Origin: CAYZZU01 sp964483105
Lineage (GTDB): Bacteria > CG2-30-53-67
Length of the DNA: 64,000 nucleotides
Assembly: GCA_964483105.1 (NCBI GenBank)
Contig: CAYZZU010000006.1
Span: 1-64,000 of the forward strand
Direction: 5' to 3'
The notes under the pieces are model-generated. The model saw only the letters and a program-made list of their open reading frames with translations, had not been told where the DNA came from and did not search any database. A program made the translations under genes and the position numbers. Below, one piece after another: positions 7,768 through 16,071 of the stretch; the first letter of the stretch is position 1; every line of letters begins with the position of its first letter.

Positions 7768-8175
7768 TTACACCACGCCTTTTTCTTTCAGGACCGGGCC
7801 GTACTTCTTATCCACGACTTGGATATGGTTCACCAGCCACTCCCGGAGAAATTTCATGACGTCCAGAGATAGCATGAGTTTGCCTGAATTAAAATCTTCC
7901 TGATATTTCAATGCCTTATTTACAAAAGCATCATGTTCCGCTTTATGTCCAGGGTAGGCGGAATATCCGGCTTTCGTCATTGCGGATTCTTCGGCGGTAA
8001 AATGAAACTTTGTGTAGTCCACCATCCTCTCAATGACTTTGGACAGGACCGCTTTGCTGCTCCCCATTTTCATCGCATCGTGCAATTCATTGATCAGACC
8101 GATCAACTTTTTGTGATGCTCGTCCAGTCTCGGAATCCGGACACTGTACTTCTCTTCCCAGGTTATCAAAGACAT
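7768..8175 (-). CDS. Bacteriohemerythrin
   Basis: Non-heme di-iron oxygen-binding protein of 135 residues. All expected iron ligands can be placed: H20 or H21 in DEHHKKL, H58 and E62 in HFTAEE, H77 and H81 in GHKAEH, H117 and D122 in NHIQVVD. The N-terminal ITWEEKYSV is typical of the family. The start is ATG 8175 (GGAGGG, 7-base spacing). A longer frame to 8238 adds a Ser/Asn-rich tail that looks non-coding. The family binds O2 or detoxifies O2/NO in microaerobic and anaerobic bacteria. Its neighbour on the same strand is a ferritin-like helical protein. Confidence 0.92.
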   Translation of the reverse strand: MSLITWEEKYSVRIPRLDEHHKKLIGLINELHDAMKMGSSKAVLSKVIERMVDYTKFHFTAEESAMTKAGYSAYPGHKAEHDAFVNKALKYQEDFNSGKLMLSLDVMKFLREWLVNHIQVVDKKYGPVLKEKGVV

Positions 8176-8369
8176 TTGCATCCCTCCCTGTTCCGATGAA
8201 TTGCTCCTGTTGCTTGATATTGATTTATTGGAACTCATCGGAATCAGGAAGGAATCACTTTAGGGGAAAAGAACGGTTCGTTCCAACCTATTCAGGGGAA
8301 ACACGTCATCGCAGGTTTCAACCTCCCCCTCACCCGGAACACCCGGGGGCTATTTCTCTCCCGTTTCAC

Positions 8370-8804
8370 TCAGGCGTATGGATAAAGATGCCCCTTGAAT
8401 TCATTCAACTGCTCCACCAGAACGGCGTTCTTTTTTCCGTCCTCCAGGAGATATCGAAGCAGTTGATTCGTGATGTAGTGCGGGCGGCTCTTCAGCGCGA
8501 CCCGAGCCAGTTTGTCCGTCCTCTTCCGGATTTCAAGATGGTCATCAAGCAGGCTCGTCAGTTCCCCCAGTTCCTCCGGGGTAATGGTCACGGTGCAGTC
8601 AAAACAATCCAGTATCGCCTGCAGGATTTCTTCATGTTTTTCCGCATCCCGTTGAAGGGCCTTCGTTACAATCTGAACGAAATAACTGTCGGTCCGTTTG
8701 TACAGTTCCGCTGCGCTTCTCTGCAATTCCTCCTCTCTCTCTTTCCATTCTTCGATCCTCTCCGGCAAACTTTCCTTTTTTTTCATTCTGACATGAGCGC
8801 TCAT
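8370..8804 (-). CDS. Small helical, possibly ferritin-like protein
   Basis: A 144-residue all-helical, charged protein. It contains AEKHEEILQAILD and DDHLEIRKRTD, which resemble the Glu/His metal helices of rubrerythrin-like or hemerythrin-like proteins. The match is too weak for a firm family call. The ribosome site GGAGGGG is 5 bases from the ATG. A perfect TGTGA-N6-TCACA palindrome lies about 96 bases upstream. Position next to bacteriohemerythrin suggests a shared oxygen- or nitrosative-stress role, which is an inference. Confidence 0.65.
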   Translation of the reverse strand: MSAHVRMKKKESLPERIEEWKEREEELQRSAAELYKRTDSYFVQIVTKALQRDAEKHEEILQAILDCFDCTVTITPEELGELTSLLDDHLEIRKRTDKLARVALKSRPHYITNQLLRYLLEDGKKNAVLVEQLNEFKGHLYPYA

Positions 8805-8899
8805 CTTCTCCCCTCCATGAAAGAAGTCGATCTGGTTTTCATCCGGCCATATTCCATTTCATCAATATAATCGGATCTTATCTCAAAAAAGACATTCCA

Positions 8900-8917
8900 T
8901 TGTGACATGGATCACAA
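8900..8917. promoter_or_regulatory. CRP/HcpR-type operator palindrome
   Basis: TTGTGACATGGATCACAA is an 18-base match to the CRP-family site TGTGA-N6-TCACA with perfect half-sites. On the minus strand it lies upstream of a TATATT (8864-8869) that could be the -10 of the 8370-8804 gene. CRP and the deltaproteobacterial nitrosative-stress regulator HcpR both recognise such sites. Confidence 0.6.
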
Positions 8918-8922
8918 CCGAT

Positions 8923-8960
8923 CAAAAAAATAAAGAGGGGCCTGCGCTGAGCAGGCCCCA
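8923..8960 (-). terminator. Rho-independent terminator of the RRED-repeat gene
   Basis: GGGGCCTGC and GCAGGCCCC pair perfectly (8937-8959, 5-base loop). On the minus strand they are followed by TCTTTATTTTTTT. It lies 46 bases after the stop at 9006. Confidence 0.85.
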
Positions 8961-9005
8961 TGTGAAAAAACCGATCCTCTCCTCAAGAAGGAGGGCAGAG
9001 TCATT

Positions 9006-9485
9006 CTATTTCAATAAATCCTTCAGATCTTCCCTTTTCCCCTCTCGAAAATCGCGCCGGTCCTCCCGTCTTTCCTCTCGGAATGTCCGGGCGTCCTCAC
9101 GGCGTTCATCCTTAAACCCCAGGACATCCTCACGACGTTCTCTGCGAAAATCCCGCGCATCCTTCCTCACTTCATGACGCACATCTTTACGTTCTTTAGG
9201 TGTACCGGCGTCATGAAAAGCGCTGCGGTTTTCTCTCATTTCGGTCCGGAATTCCCTTCGATCCTCTCTGCGGTCCCGCGTAAACTCCCTGCGGTCCTCT
9301 CTGCGGTCCCTCCGCGCGCCCTTTATGTCCCGATGCCGGTCTTGTCTGAAGTCCCGGCGATCATGGTGTCGATCCATCCTGAAATGATGAACCTCCCTGT
9401 GCGTCGGTCGTTGCCACGCCATCGCGGGCAGGGAGAAAACGACAAGCAATGCGGCGGTCAGAATGTAAGTCAGGGGGGTTTTCAT
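9006..9485 (-). CDS. Exported Arg/Asp/Glu-rich repeat protein (RRED repeats)
   Basis: Begins at ATG 9485 (AAGGAG, 6-base spacing) with a signal peptide: MKTPLTYILTAALLVVF, cleavage after AMA. The mature 135 residues are almost entirely charged. They consist of degenerate 7-11 residue units built on RREDRREF, DRREDRREF, RREDVLGF, ERREDARTF. Each unit has an aromatic (F) at the end, so it probably forms a long charged amphipathic helix. The Arg/Asp mix could bind polyphosphate, nucleic acid, metal or another helix; none can be shown. It has its own strong terminator. I do not recognise a named family. Confidence 0.8.
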   Translation of the reverse strand: MKTPLTYILTAALLVVFSLPAMAWQRPTHREVHHFRMDRHHDRRDFRQDRHRDIKGARRDRREDRREFTRDRREDRREFRTEMRENRSAFHDAGTPKERKDVRHEVRKDARDFRRERREDVLGFKDERREDARTFREERREDRRDFREGKREDLKDLLK

Positions 9486-9588
9486 GAGTTTCTCCTTTCC
9501 GTTAGATTCGAAAACCAATCTCCATTCACCGAATTAGACGGACAGAGGAATAAATAGTTTACAATCCGGATCGTTTTAGACTATTTTA

Positions 9589-9816
9589 TTAGAGCAACGG
9601 AGTTCTTGTGAAAATACAGAAAGGACGTTTTGCATGGGTCTGTATGACAGAGACTATATGCGGAATCACTATAAGCCGGAGAAACGCCCCCATTTGAAGA
9701 TTTCTCTGTGGAACCGCCTTCTCTTCCGAATCTGGTTGTTCTTCCACCCCGGAAAACGGAACGACAAGAACCGCGGCTGAGAAAAACAGCAAGGCAGAAC
9801 CCCTGCCCCCTGTCAT
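9589..9816 (-). CDS. Possible small exported protein overlapping the FmdE stop
   Basis: Its ATG overlaps the TGA stop of the FmdE-type gene (ATGA, 9813-9816), which suggests translational coupling. The 75-residue product starts with a plausible signal sequence (RGSALLFFSAAVLVVPFSG). The rest has no recognisable features. It may be a small secreted protein, a decayed gene or a chance frame. Confidence 0.3.
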   Translation of the reverse strand: MTGGRGSALLFFSAAVLVVPFSGVEEQPDSEEKAVPQRNLQMGAFLRLIVIPHIVSVIQTHAKRPFCIFTRTPLL

Positions 9817-10421
9817 ATCCCGGCAGGCCGATTTTCTTGACTTTCCGTACAGGGGATGCAGAATTTTCTGCCTGAAATTTCCCGGATACGGGGTCCCATG
9901 ACTTTCTCACCGCATTGCTCACATCGAACAGTGGGATAAAGACGGGCCTTTGGAGGAAGCGGGGCATGGATATCCCGGATTGCCAGGAGCTTCTCCTGAG
10001 GCAGACGGAGGATCTCCTCCACTTTTTTGATCTTGATCTTCCTGATTTTCTCTTCCAGGTCCGAAGAGGAATCTCCCTCCTGGACTCGTTTCCAGATCGT
10101 CTTCTCGTCCGGAGACTCCTGACGTGAGTAGATCACGGAAATCCGAATCCCCTTACCATTCTTCCGGCTGAAGAAGGTATAGACCTGCTTTCCGTAATCC
10201 CTGAAGATGAGATTCCCTTTTCCAAACGTGCAACCGGTCATAACCTGTATCGCGTCCACGGCACAGGAATTGTTTTCCACCACAGCCGCGATCTCCTCGT
10301 CTTCGGCGGGATCTCCCAGAATCTCCAGGGCCGCTCCGGCCACGCGATACCCATAGGCCAGACCTGGACAGAGGTGACCGTGAAATTCCACCACCCGGTT
10401 CAATGTCATATCGCTTTTCAT
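9813..10421 (-). CDS. FmdE-family protein with C-terminal zinc-finger
   Basis: Resembles formylmethanofuran dehydrogenase subunit E-type proteins, which occur widely outside methanogens. It has the conserved FHGHLCPGLAYGYR near the N-terminus and DAIQVMTGCTFGKGNL in the middle. A C-terminal CEQCGE and CIPC pair makes a probable zinc ribbon. The start is ATG 10421 with a preceding AAGGA. The family probably binds metal through the His/Cys of HGHxCPG. The exact role here is unknown, and no other fmd/fwd subunits are nearby. Confidence 0.8.
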   Translation of the reverse strand: MKSDMTLNRVVEFHGHLCPGLAYGYRVAGAALEILGDPAEDEEIAAVVENNSCAVDAIQVMTGCTFGKGNLIFRDYGKQVYTFFSRKNGKGIRISVIYSRQESPDEKTIWKRVQEGDSSSDLEEKIRKIKIKKVEEILRLPQEKLLAIRDIHAPLPPKARLYPTVRCEQCGEKVMGPRIREISGRKFCIPCTESQENRPAGI

Positions 10422-10486
10422 ATCGGGTCCTTTCCTCAACATAAGATTCACTTTATTTTATCTGATTTCCATGGAAAAGCCAACCT

Positions 10487-10730
10487 CCCGACCTTGTCTT
10501 TGATACGCGGCTGCGTGACAGGGGGGCGCACTCCCCTTTCGGGGGAGTCGGGTCCGCCTATCCTGTCGATCCGGTTCATCCTGTCAAAAAGGTTTGGTTG
10601 TGGAGATCGTATCACCCCTCCCGGTCTTCGGTTTCACCTTCCAGGTGAGGCGTATACTCACTATCAACCTATAAACCAAGAGGGGCTTTTTGTGATCGGA
10701 CTGTTTCTATCGTTCATTCAGGGAGAGGCG
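10487..10730 (+). repeat. Dispersed repeat, copy C
   Basis: Shares CTCCCGACCTTGTCTTT with copy B. It then contains the full module 2 of copy A: GCTGCGTGACAGGGGGG, hairpin ACTCCCC-TTTCG-GGGGAGT, tandem ATCCTGTC octamers, and hairpin CACCT-TCC-AGGTG. It ends with AACCAAGAGGG and a TATCGTTCATT end. The hairpin loops differ from copy A while the stems are kept. Confidence 0.7.
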
Positions 10731-10786
10731 AGTATCGCTTTTTGTAAACCGGGTGGCGGTTTCACGGATGAAAATTGTGTAATCCC

Positions 10787-10816
10787 TTACATAACTATGT
10801 AACGGATTCCATAGTT
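10787..10816. promoter_or_regulatory. Dyad-symmetric upstream activator site candidate
   Basis: TTACATAACTATGTAA (10787-10802) is a perfect dyad. Its right half AACTATG forms a second inverted pair with CATAGTT ending near 10816. The centre is about 143 bases upstream of the predicted sigma-54 start, within the usual range for enhancer-binding activators. Confidence 0.45.
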
Positions 10817-10911
10817 TTCCTTTCTGCGGACCTAAACGGGAAAAGGCTCCCGTCTGGAGTTTCTCCATAAAAAATCATGGGTTAAGAGGAATCCATCTGC
10901 CGATCCGGACC

Positions 10912-10927
10912 TGGCATCCTATTTGCT
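10912..10927 (+). promoter_or_regulatory. Sigma-54 type promoter of minor-pilin operon 1
   Basis: TGGCATCCTATTTGCT has GG and GC separated by exactly 10 bases and keeps the TGGCA and TTGC elements of the -24/-12 class. Transcription would begin near 10938, about 48 bases before the pilV start. Confidence 0.65.
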
Positions 10928-10985
10928 GATTCACAGAGGGCATGGAGCGACCGGCATCTATTCCAGTCGGAAAGGATCTTTTGGT

Positions 10986-11417
10986 ATGAGAAGGAGAAAA
11001 AGGGAAGAGAAAGGTTTCACTCTGATCGAGGTGATGATCGCCATCGTTGTGCTGGCGATCGGGCTTCTGGCCGTGGCCCAGATGCAGCTCCTGGCGGTGA
11101 AGGGGAACAGCTACGGGAGCAAGATGAGTGTCGCGGCCCTTTTGGCGCAGGATATGATCGAGCGGATCCGTCAGAACGCCGTGAATGTCGCGAGTTATAA
11201 CAATCTCGATACCAACAATATTTCGACCCGGCCGGCGAGCAACCCGGCACAGAGCGATTATGACCAGATCAAAAGTTCGATCACGCTCTCCGGCCTGCCC
11301 CAGGGGCGCTGCCAGGTGGCGGTTGCCCCGGTATCCCAGGGGAACCAGGTGACCGTGACCGTGACCTGGGTGGTGGACGGCGCCGTCCGGGTATTGACTG
11401 TCCCGACGATTATTTGA
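10986..11417 (+). CDS. pilV: Type IV pilus modification protein PilV (minor pilin)
   Basis: Prepilin of 143 residues. A short basic leader (MRRRKREEKG) is cut before Phe by the prepilin peptidase. The class-III pilin helix FTLIEVMIAIVVLAIGLLAV follows, with Glu at +5. The PilV-type feature QMQLLAVKGNSYGSKMSVAALLAQDMIERIRQN follows the helix. The start is ATG 10986, with AAGGA upstream. First gene of a pilV-pilW-pilX-pilY1 operon whose products form the pilus initiation and tip complex. Confidence 0.9.
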   Translation: MRRRKREEKGFTLIEVMIAIVVLAIGLLAVAQMQLLAVKGNSYGSKMSVAALLAQDMIERIRQNAVNVASYNNLDTNNISTRPASNPAQSDYDQIKSSITLSGLPQGRCQVAVAPVSQGNQVTVTVTWVVDGAVRVLTVPTII

Positions 11418-11433
11418 GATGGAAAGGGGCCTT

Positions 11434-12450
11434 ATGATGTCTGGAGATTTCAGTACAGGACCGGTGAGGAGTCAGGCCGGCTTTACGTTGATCGAACTCC
11501 TGGTCGCCCTGGTGGTCACGGGGATTATCGTGGCCGCGGCCTATTCCATCCAGATCCAGGCGTCCCAGTCGTTTTCCGTCCAGGACCGCGTGGCGGAGAT
11601 GCAGCAGGAGCTGCGGATTGCGTCCAACTCGATCGTGAAGGACCTGCAGATGACCGGTTACAAGGTGCCAGGACGGCAGGGGCTGGGGTTCATGAGCGGG
11701 GCGCCGGGGAGCATCGGAATCGATCAGGACGGGGACGGAACGGCGGACCTGGTGATGGTGATGGACGGCAACGGTACGTCGAAGACCGACGCGGTGGAGA
11801 TCTGGAAGGGCGGCGCCCTGCCGATCGATATTGTTTCCTACAACGCGCCTGCGGCCACTGCCTTTGTGAACGCCGGGTGCGGCCTGACGGCGGGTCAGGT
11901 GGTCATGGCCCTGTCGGCGGCGGGGACCGACTATTCTGTGTTCCAGGTTTCGAGCGTGACCACAGGGATTGCCGGGGGGACACTGGACCGGATCGGCTTT
12001 GCCCCGGGACAATCCCCCCTGAACACGTCGCAGGGACTGAGCGCGGACTACACCGGCGGCCAGATTGTCAGTTTCACCAGTCTGGTCTATTACATCGACT
12101 GGGTGGATACGGACGGAGATGGCGTTCTGGATACGCCGGAGTTGATCCGGAACGTGAACGGCGCCGCAAACGTGGTTGCCAGGAATATCGAGGATCTGCA
12201 GTTGCAATACGGAATCGACACGAACAACGACAACGTTGTGGACAGTTGGGTGGATGATCCTTCAGCGAACCTGACACAGGTCCGTTCGGTGCAGGTCGCC
12301 CTCCTGGCCCGGACTTCCAGACCCGACCGGTTCTTCAACGGCGGCGCGTTCGCCGCGCTCTATAACGGAAACGCGCATGCGGCGGACGGCAGGCGGCGGC
12401 GGGTGCTCACCACCCGGGTCTTCATGCCGAACATGCAGTTTGTCAATTAG
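11434..12450 (+). CDS. pilW: PilW-family minor pilin
   Basis: Prepilin with leader ending RSQAG before FTLIELLVALVVTGIIVAAAYSIQ. A large globular domain follows that includes an Asp-rich loop (DQDGDGTADLVMVMDGNG), a possible calcium site. The length of about 340 residues fits PilW. ATG 11434/11437 is better placed than 11419 relative to AAAGGGG. It lies directly behind pilV. Confidence 0.88.
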   Translation: MMSGDFSTGPVRSQAGFTLIELLVALVVTGIIVAAAYSIQIQASQSFSVQDRVAEMQQELRIASNSIVKDLQMTGYKVPGRQGLGFMSGAPGSIGIDQDGDGTADLVMVMDGNGTSKTDAVEIWKGGALPIDIVSYNAPAATAFVNAGCGLTAGQVVMALSAAGTDYSVFQVSSVTTGIAGGTLDRIGFAPGQSPLNTSQGLSADYTGGQIVSFTSLVYYIDWVDTDGDGVLDTPELIRNVNGAANVVARNIEDLQLQYGIDTNNDNVVDSWVDDPSANLTQVRSVQVALLARTSRPDRFFNGGAFAALYNGNAHAADGRRRRVLTTRVFMPNMQFVN

Positions 12451-12479
12451 CGGTCGGACCTGATGGGGAGATGGGTGAC

Positions 12480-13061
12480 ATGATGAAATACGTGAGGAAT
12501 CAGGAAGGAATCGCGCTGATCGCGGCGCTTCTGCTGCTGGTCACTCTGACCGTGATGGGACTGGCCGCGATGATGACCTCCACGGTGGAGGAGTCGATTT
12601 CCGGGAACGACCGGCTTTCCAAGACGACCTTCTACACGGCCGAGGGAGGCGCCCGGGCCGCCCTGACCTGGCTCCGGAACGTCTGGAGCACGAGCGGAGG
12701 ACTGGCCCCGGTCAACAACTATACGGATAACGGAAACCTGGTGGTCCGGGATCCCGTAGTCACCACGAATTACGGCGACCAGACTGCAAACCTCGGGTCG
12801 GGAAGCTACACCTTCAACCTCTTCAGCCTGACCGAGAATGAGACCCAGAACAATGTTCCCGCGGCCTATAAACAGATGACGCGGATGCCCGGCCCGGCTC
12901 CGAAAAACTATTCCATGACAACCGCCAGCGGGTATGGGGGGGACGACAGCAATGTGCGGGCCTATTATTACGGGGCGCAGGTCACCGGTACGGGCCCGAG
13001 GAACAGCTTGTCCAGCATTACGGTGGAGTTCCGCTATTACGGCGAGGCCGTGGACAATTAA
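12480..13061 (+). CDS. pilX: PilX-family minor pilin
   Basis: N-terminal QEGIALIAALLLLVTLTVMGLAAM is the PilX-type pilin helix. It is followed by the family motif STVEESISGNDRLSKTTFYTAEGGARAAL. Unlike pilV and pilW, cleavage precedes Ile. The total is about 193 residues. The start was chosen at 12480, nine bases after GGGGAG. It lies between pilW and pilY1 as in other PilY1 operons. Confidence 0.88.
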   Translation: MMKYVRNQEGIALIAALLLLVTLTVMGLAAMMTSTVEESISGNDRLSKTTFYTAEGGARAALTWLRNVWSTSGGLAPVNNYTDNGNLVVRDPVVTTNYGDQTANLGSGSYTFNLFSLTENETQNNVPAAYKQMTRMPGPAPKNYSMTTASGYGGDDSNVRAYYYGAQVTGTGPRNSLSSITVEFRYYGEAVDN

Positions 13062-13076
13062 AGATCGGGAGGAAAG

Positions 13077-16040
13077 ATGATGAAACGATATCTATTCTGT
13101 CTGATCGGGTGCTTTTCCCTGATCGTCCTGTGGCGCGCCGGGGCCGCGGCCAAGGCACTTCCCCCCGGGGCCACGAAGGCCGTTCCGCCGAATGTGCTGA
13201 TTTTCTTCGATACCTCCGGAAGCATGGCCTGGGACACGGTCCATTCCGGTTGGGATATGGTGACCTGGGGGGACGGGAGCGACAACCACTGGGGATGGGA
13301 CACCGACTCTTCCAACAACGATCACGCGGACAGCAACAACTATTACAACGCCGGGGCGATCGGCTATCCTTCCAACGACAGCCGGATGTATATCGGGAAA
13401 CATGTGCTCTGGGATATCCTGAGCAGTTCCGACCTGACCCAAGGGGTTCGCTACGGACTGATGCGGTTCGGGCAGGCGGAATATTCCTATCAGATCCCGG
13501 TTTATTGGTACTATCCCGTCAATTCCAATTCGAGTCGTTACATCCATTATGATGGAAGCTATTACGAGGGGGATCTCCTGGTGGAGATCGGGGATAACAA
13601 TGTGCCTGCGATCAAGGAGTGGATCGACGGTCAGGAAAACTATCCCGACAACAAGGAACTCCGTGCCGATGGTTCGACACCGACCGGTGAGGCGATGCAG
13701 GATGTCCAGAGTTATTTCAAGGGGACCTACAAGGACCGGAGGCGATATGACGGGTCGCGTACGGACGTGACCTATAACAGCCCGATCCAGTATCCCTGCC
13801 AGCAGAATTATGTCATCGTGATCACGGACGGTCAGTGGAACGGCAATGTGAATCCTGCTACGGTTGCCGGACAGCTCCGGAATCTGACTTACAATGGGAA
13901 CACGTACGATGTGAAGACCTATGTGATCGGTTTTTCCATCTCCGACCAGAAAACGATTGACAGCCTGAATGATATGGCCGCCCAGGGGGGAACGGGAAAC
14001 GCCCTCTTCGCCGATGACTTCAATACGTTGAGCAACGCCCTGCGGGGGATCATCAACAGCATCATCGCCTCCGCCTATTCCCTGACCACTCCGGTGATCA
14101 ATCCGGGAGTATCGGGAGAGGGAAACGTCCTCTATATGGCCTCCTATATCCCCGTCCAGAACCACCAGTGGCAGGGACATCTGCGGAAATATCATATCAC
14201 CCAGACCGGCGATATCGATGACCGCAACGGGGACGGCAAGATCACCGGGAGTGACGCCTACTGGGACGCAGGCTATCTCCTGGGGGATACCGGGGGCACG
14301 CTCTCATCGTCCGGTCGGCAGATCTTTACGATCGGTTCGGGCCTGGGTTCCTCACTCAACAATTTTACACTGTCCAACGACTCGAGTCTGAAGACGCTCC
14401 TGGGGTATGGGACCGACAGCGATCTGACGAACACGGACAAGCTGATTGACTTTGTCCGTGGAGTCGACGTCTTCGACGAGGATTCCGACGGGAACAGCAC
14501 CGAGGACCGCTGGAAACTGGCGGACATCTATCACTCCATTCCGATGGAGGTGGGCAAACCCCCGTACTACATCGTGGACTGCGGGTCCGAGTACCTGACC
14601 TTCAAAGCGAACCATCAGGACCGGCCCCGTACCGTCTACGCAGGTGGGAACGACGGGATGCTCCATGCCTTTGACGCCGATTCCACCGGGACCGGGGCCG
14701 GCGCCGAACGATGGGCCTTCATCCCGCCCGATCTCCTGGGCAAGCTGAAGAACATGGTCTCCGCCTATCCCAACGAGTCGAACAGTGAATACTACGTGGA
14801 CGGGGCGCCGACCATCGACGATATGTATATCCAGACCCTGGGTGCTACCGCGCCGGCCTGGCGAACCATTCTTGCCGGCGGGGAACGGCAGGGGGGAAGC
14901 GGCTATTTCGCCCTGGATGTTTCCGATCCACTGAAGCCGATCTTTATGTGGGATGTGGCGCATGACGCGAGCCTGGCCGAGATTCATGTCTGGGATTACA
15001 GCGGGGTCTTGAGCACACTGAAGACCTCCGGCCAGATGAAGATCAAGAGTAAATCCTACGCCTACGACAAGCTGGGGGAGACCTGGTCCCGTCCCACGGT
15101 ATCGAGGTTTATTCCCACCAGCCAGGGCCAATCCGGCAGCGATCAATGCAAGAACAACGACTACACCTATGTCGCCGCAGTGGGCGCGGGGTACAGCACG
15201 GACCCGGACCTGGGCGACGCGATCTACTTCATGGATCTGGCGGACGGAAGTCTCGTTCACTCCTTTACTCTCGGTGAGGGAACAACGTCCAACACCATCA
15301 ACAACAACGTTGTTTCCGAGGTGTCCCTGATCAATGACCAGACCGGGAACCTGGAGTTCGGCTACGTGGGGGACCTGGACGGCCGGATGCACAAAATGGA
15401 TCTCTCCGACAGGGATCCGACAAACTGGAGTATTTGTACGCTCTTCGACATGGAGACCACGGACGCCAATCAGCGGTCGATCTATTTCGCGCCGGAGGTG
15501 GCCGAGGATTCCACCGGGACCGGCTGGGTGATGTTCGGTACCGGTAACATCAACGACTTCGACAATCCCGCGGGGGACAACTATTTCGTTGTGGTGCGGG
15601 ATGAGAACATCAACGGCGCGGATCTTTCCTGCCCGGCCGGATCTCCCTTCGATCTTTCCGCCCTGGATGATGTGACGGCCGCGGGTACGGTCATGTCCGC
15701 CGGCGCCCGGGGATACAAGATCCATTTCGCGGCGGGAGAGAAACTGGCCGGGAAACCGATGGTCTACAACGGGGTCCTCTATTTCACAACCTATACGCCG
15801 AGCAGTTCGGGCGGATGCGATCTCGGGACCGCGGCGCTCTATGCCGTTGTCTTTCACAGCGGAGCGGGGGCCTGGGATCCCGGGAAGAAGAAAAAGGAGA
15901 TCGGCCCCGGTGTTCCGACGGCGCCGGTTGTTCGCGGGAATAACATCTATATCGGCATCAACGGTGAACCTTATGTGGAACCGGCGCCTCCGAGTGTTTC
16001 GGGAACCCCGGGTGCGGTGATCGATTCCTGGTATCACTGA
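13077..16040 (+). CDS. pilY1: PilY1/PilC-type pilus tip adhesin and assembly factor
   Basis: Secreted 987-residue protein. It has a signal peptide (residues 1-25) and a von Willebrand factor A-type domain with MIDAS DTSGS at 45-49 and VIVITDGQ near 255. An EF-hand-like loop (DDRNGDGKITGSD) lies near 380. The C-terminal half is the PilC/PilY beta-propeller, starting near 480, with the typical GGNDGMLHAFDA near 524 and calcium-type Asp loops. Known roles of the family are pilus extension, adhesion and surface sensing. The ribosome site GGGAGG precedes two adjacent ATGs (13077, 13080). Confidence 0.93.
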   Translation: MMKRYLFCLIGCFSLIVLWRAGAAAKALPPGATKAVPPNVLIFFDTSGSMAWDTVHSGWDMVTWGDGSDNHWGWDTDSSNNDHADSNNYYNAGAIGYPSNDSRMYIGKHVLWDILSSSDLTQGVRYGLMRFGQAEYSYQIPVYWYYPVNSNSSRYIHYDGSYYEGDLLVEIGDNNVPAIKEWIDGQENYPDNKELRADGSTPTGEAMQDVQSYFKGTYKDRRRYDGSRTDVTYNSPIQYPCQQNYVIVITDGQWNGNVNPATVAGQLRNLTYNGNTYDVKTYVIGFSISDQKTIDSLNDMAAQGGTGNALFADDFNTLSNALRGIINSIIASAYSLTTPVINPGVSGEGNVLYMASYIPVQNHQWQGHLRKYHITQTGDIDDRNGDGKITGSDAYWDAGYLLGDTGGTLSSSGRQIFTIGSGLGSSLNNFTLSNDSSLKTLLGYGTDSDLTNTDKLIDFVRGVDVFDEDSDGNSTEDRWKLADIYHSIPMEVGKPPYYIVDCGSEYLTFKANHQDRPRTVYAGGNDGMLHAFDADSTGTGAGAERWAFIPPDLLGKLKNMVSAYPNESNSEYYVDGAPTIDDMYIQTLGATAPAWRTILAGGERQGGSGYFALDVSDPLKPIFMWDVAHDASLAEIHVWDYSGVLSTLKTSGQMKIKSKSYAYDKLGETWSRPTVSRFIPTSQGQSGSDQCKNNDYTYVAAVGAGYSTDPDLGDAIYFMDLADGSLVHSFTLGEGTTSNTINNNVVSEVSLINDQTGNLEFGYVGDLDGRMHKMDLSDRDPTNWSICTLFDMETTDANQRSIYFAPEVAEDSTGTGWVMFGTGNINDFDNPAGDNYFVVVRDENINGADLSCPAGSPFDLSALDDVTAAGTVMSAGARGYKIHFAAGEKLAGKPMVYNGVLYFTTYTPSSSGGCDLGTAALYAVVFHSGAGAWDPGKKKKEIGPGVPTAPVVRGNNIYIGINGEPYVEPAPPSVSGTPGAVIDSWYH

Positions 16041-16071
16041 AGGTGAAACCATCTGTTGGAGGAATCATTCT

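Larger units (their letters stand above)
10422..10985. other. Gap holding repeat copy C and the pilin operon control region
   Basis: No gene is seen. The first half is repeat copy C. The second half holds a 16-base dyad (10787-10802) with a related half-site and the sigma-54-type promoter (10912-10927) for pilV. Confidence 0.6.

Noticed and set aside
14352..16052. 566-residue minus-strand open frame opposite pilY1
   Set aside because: It mirrors the codon pattern of the pilY1 gene on the other strand, has no ribosome site or recognisable domain, and overlaps a clear adhesin gene for its whole length.
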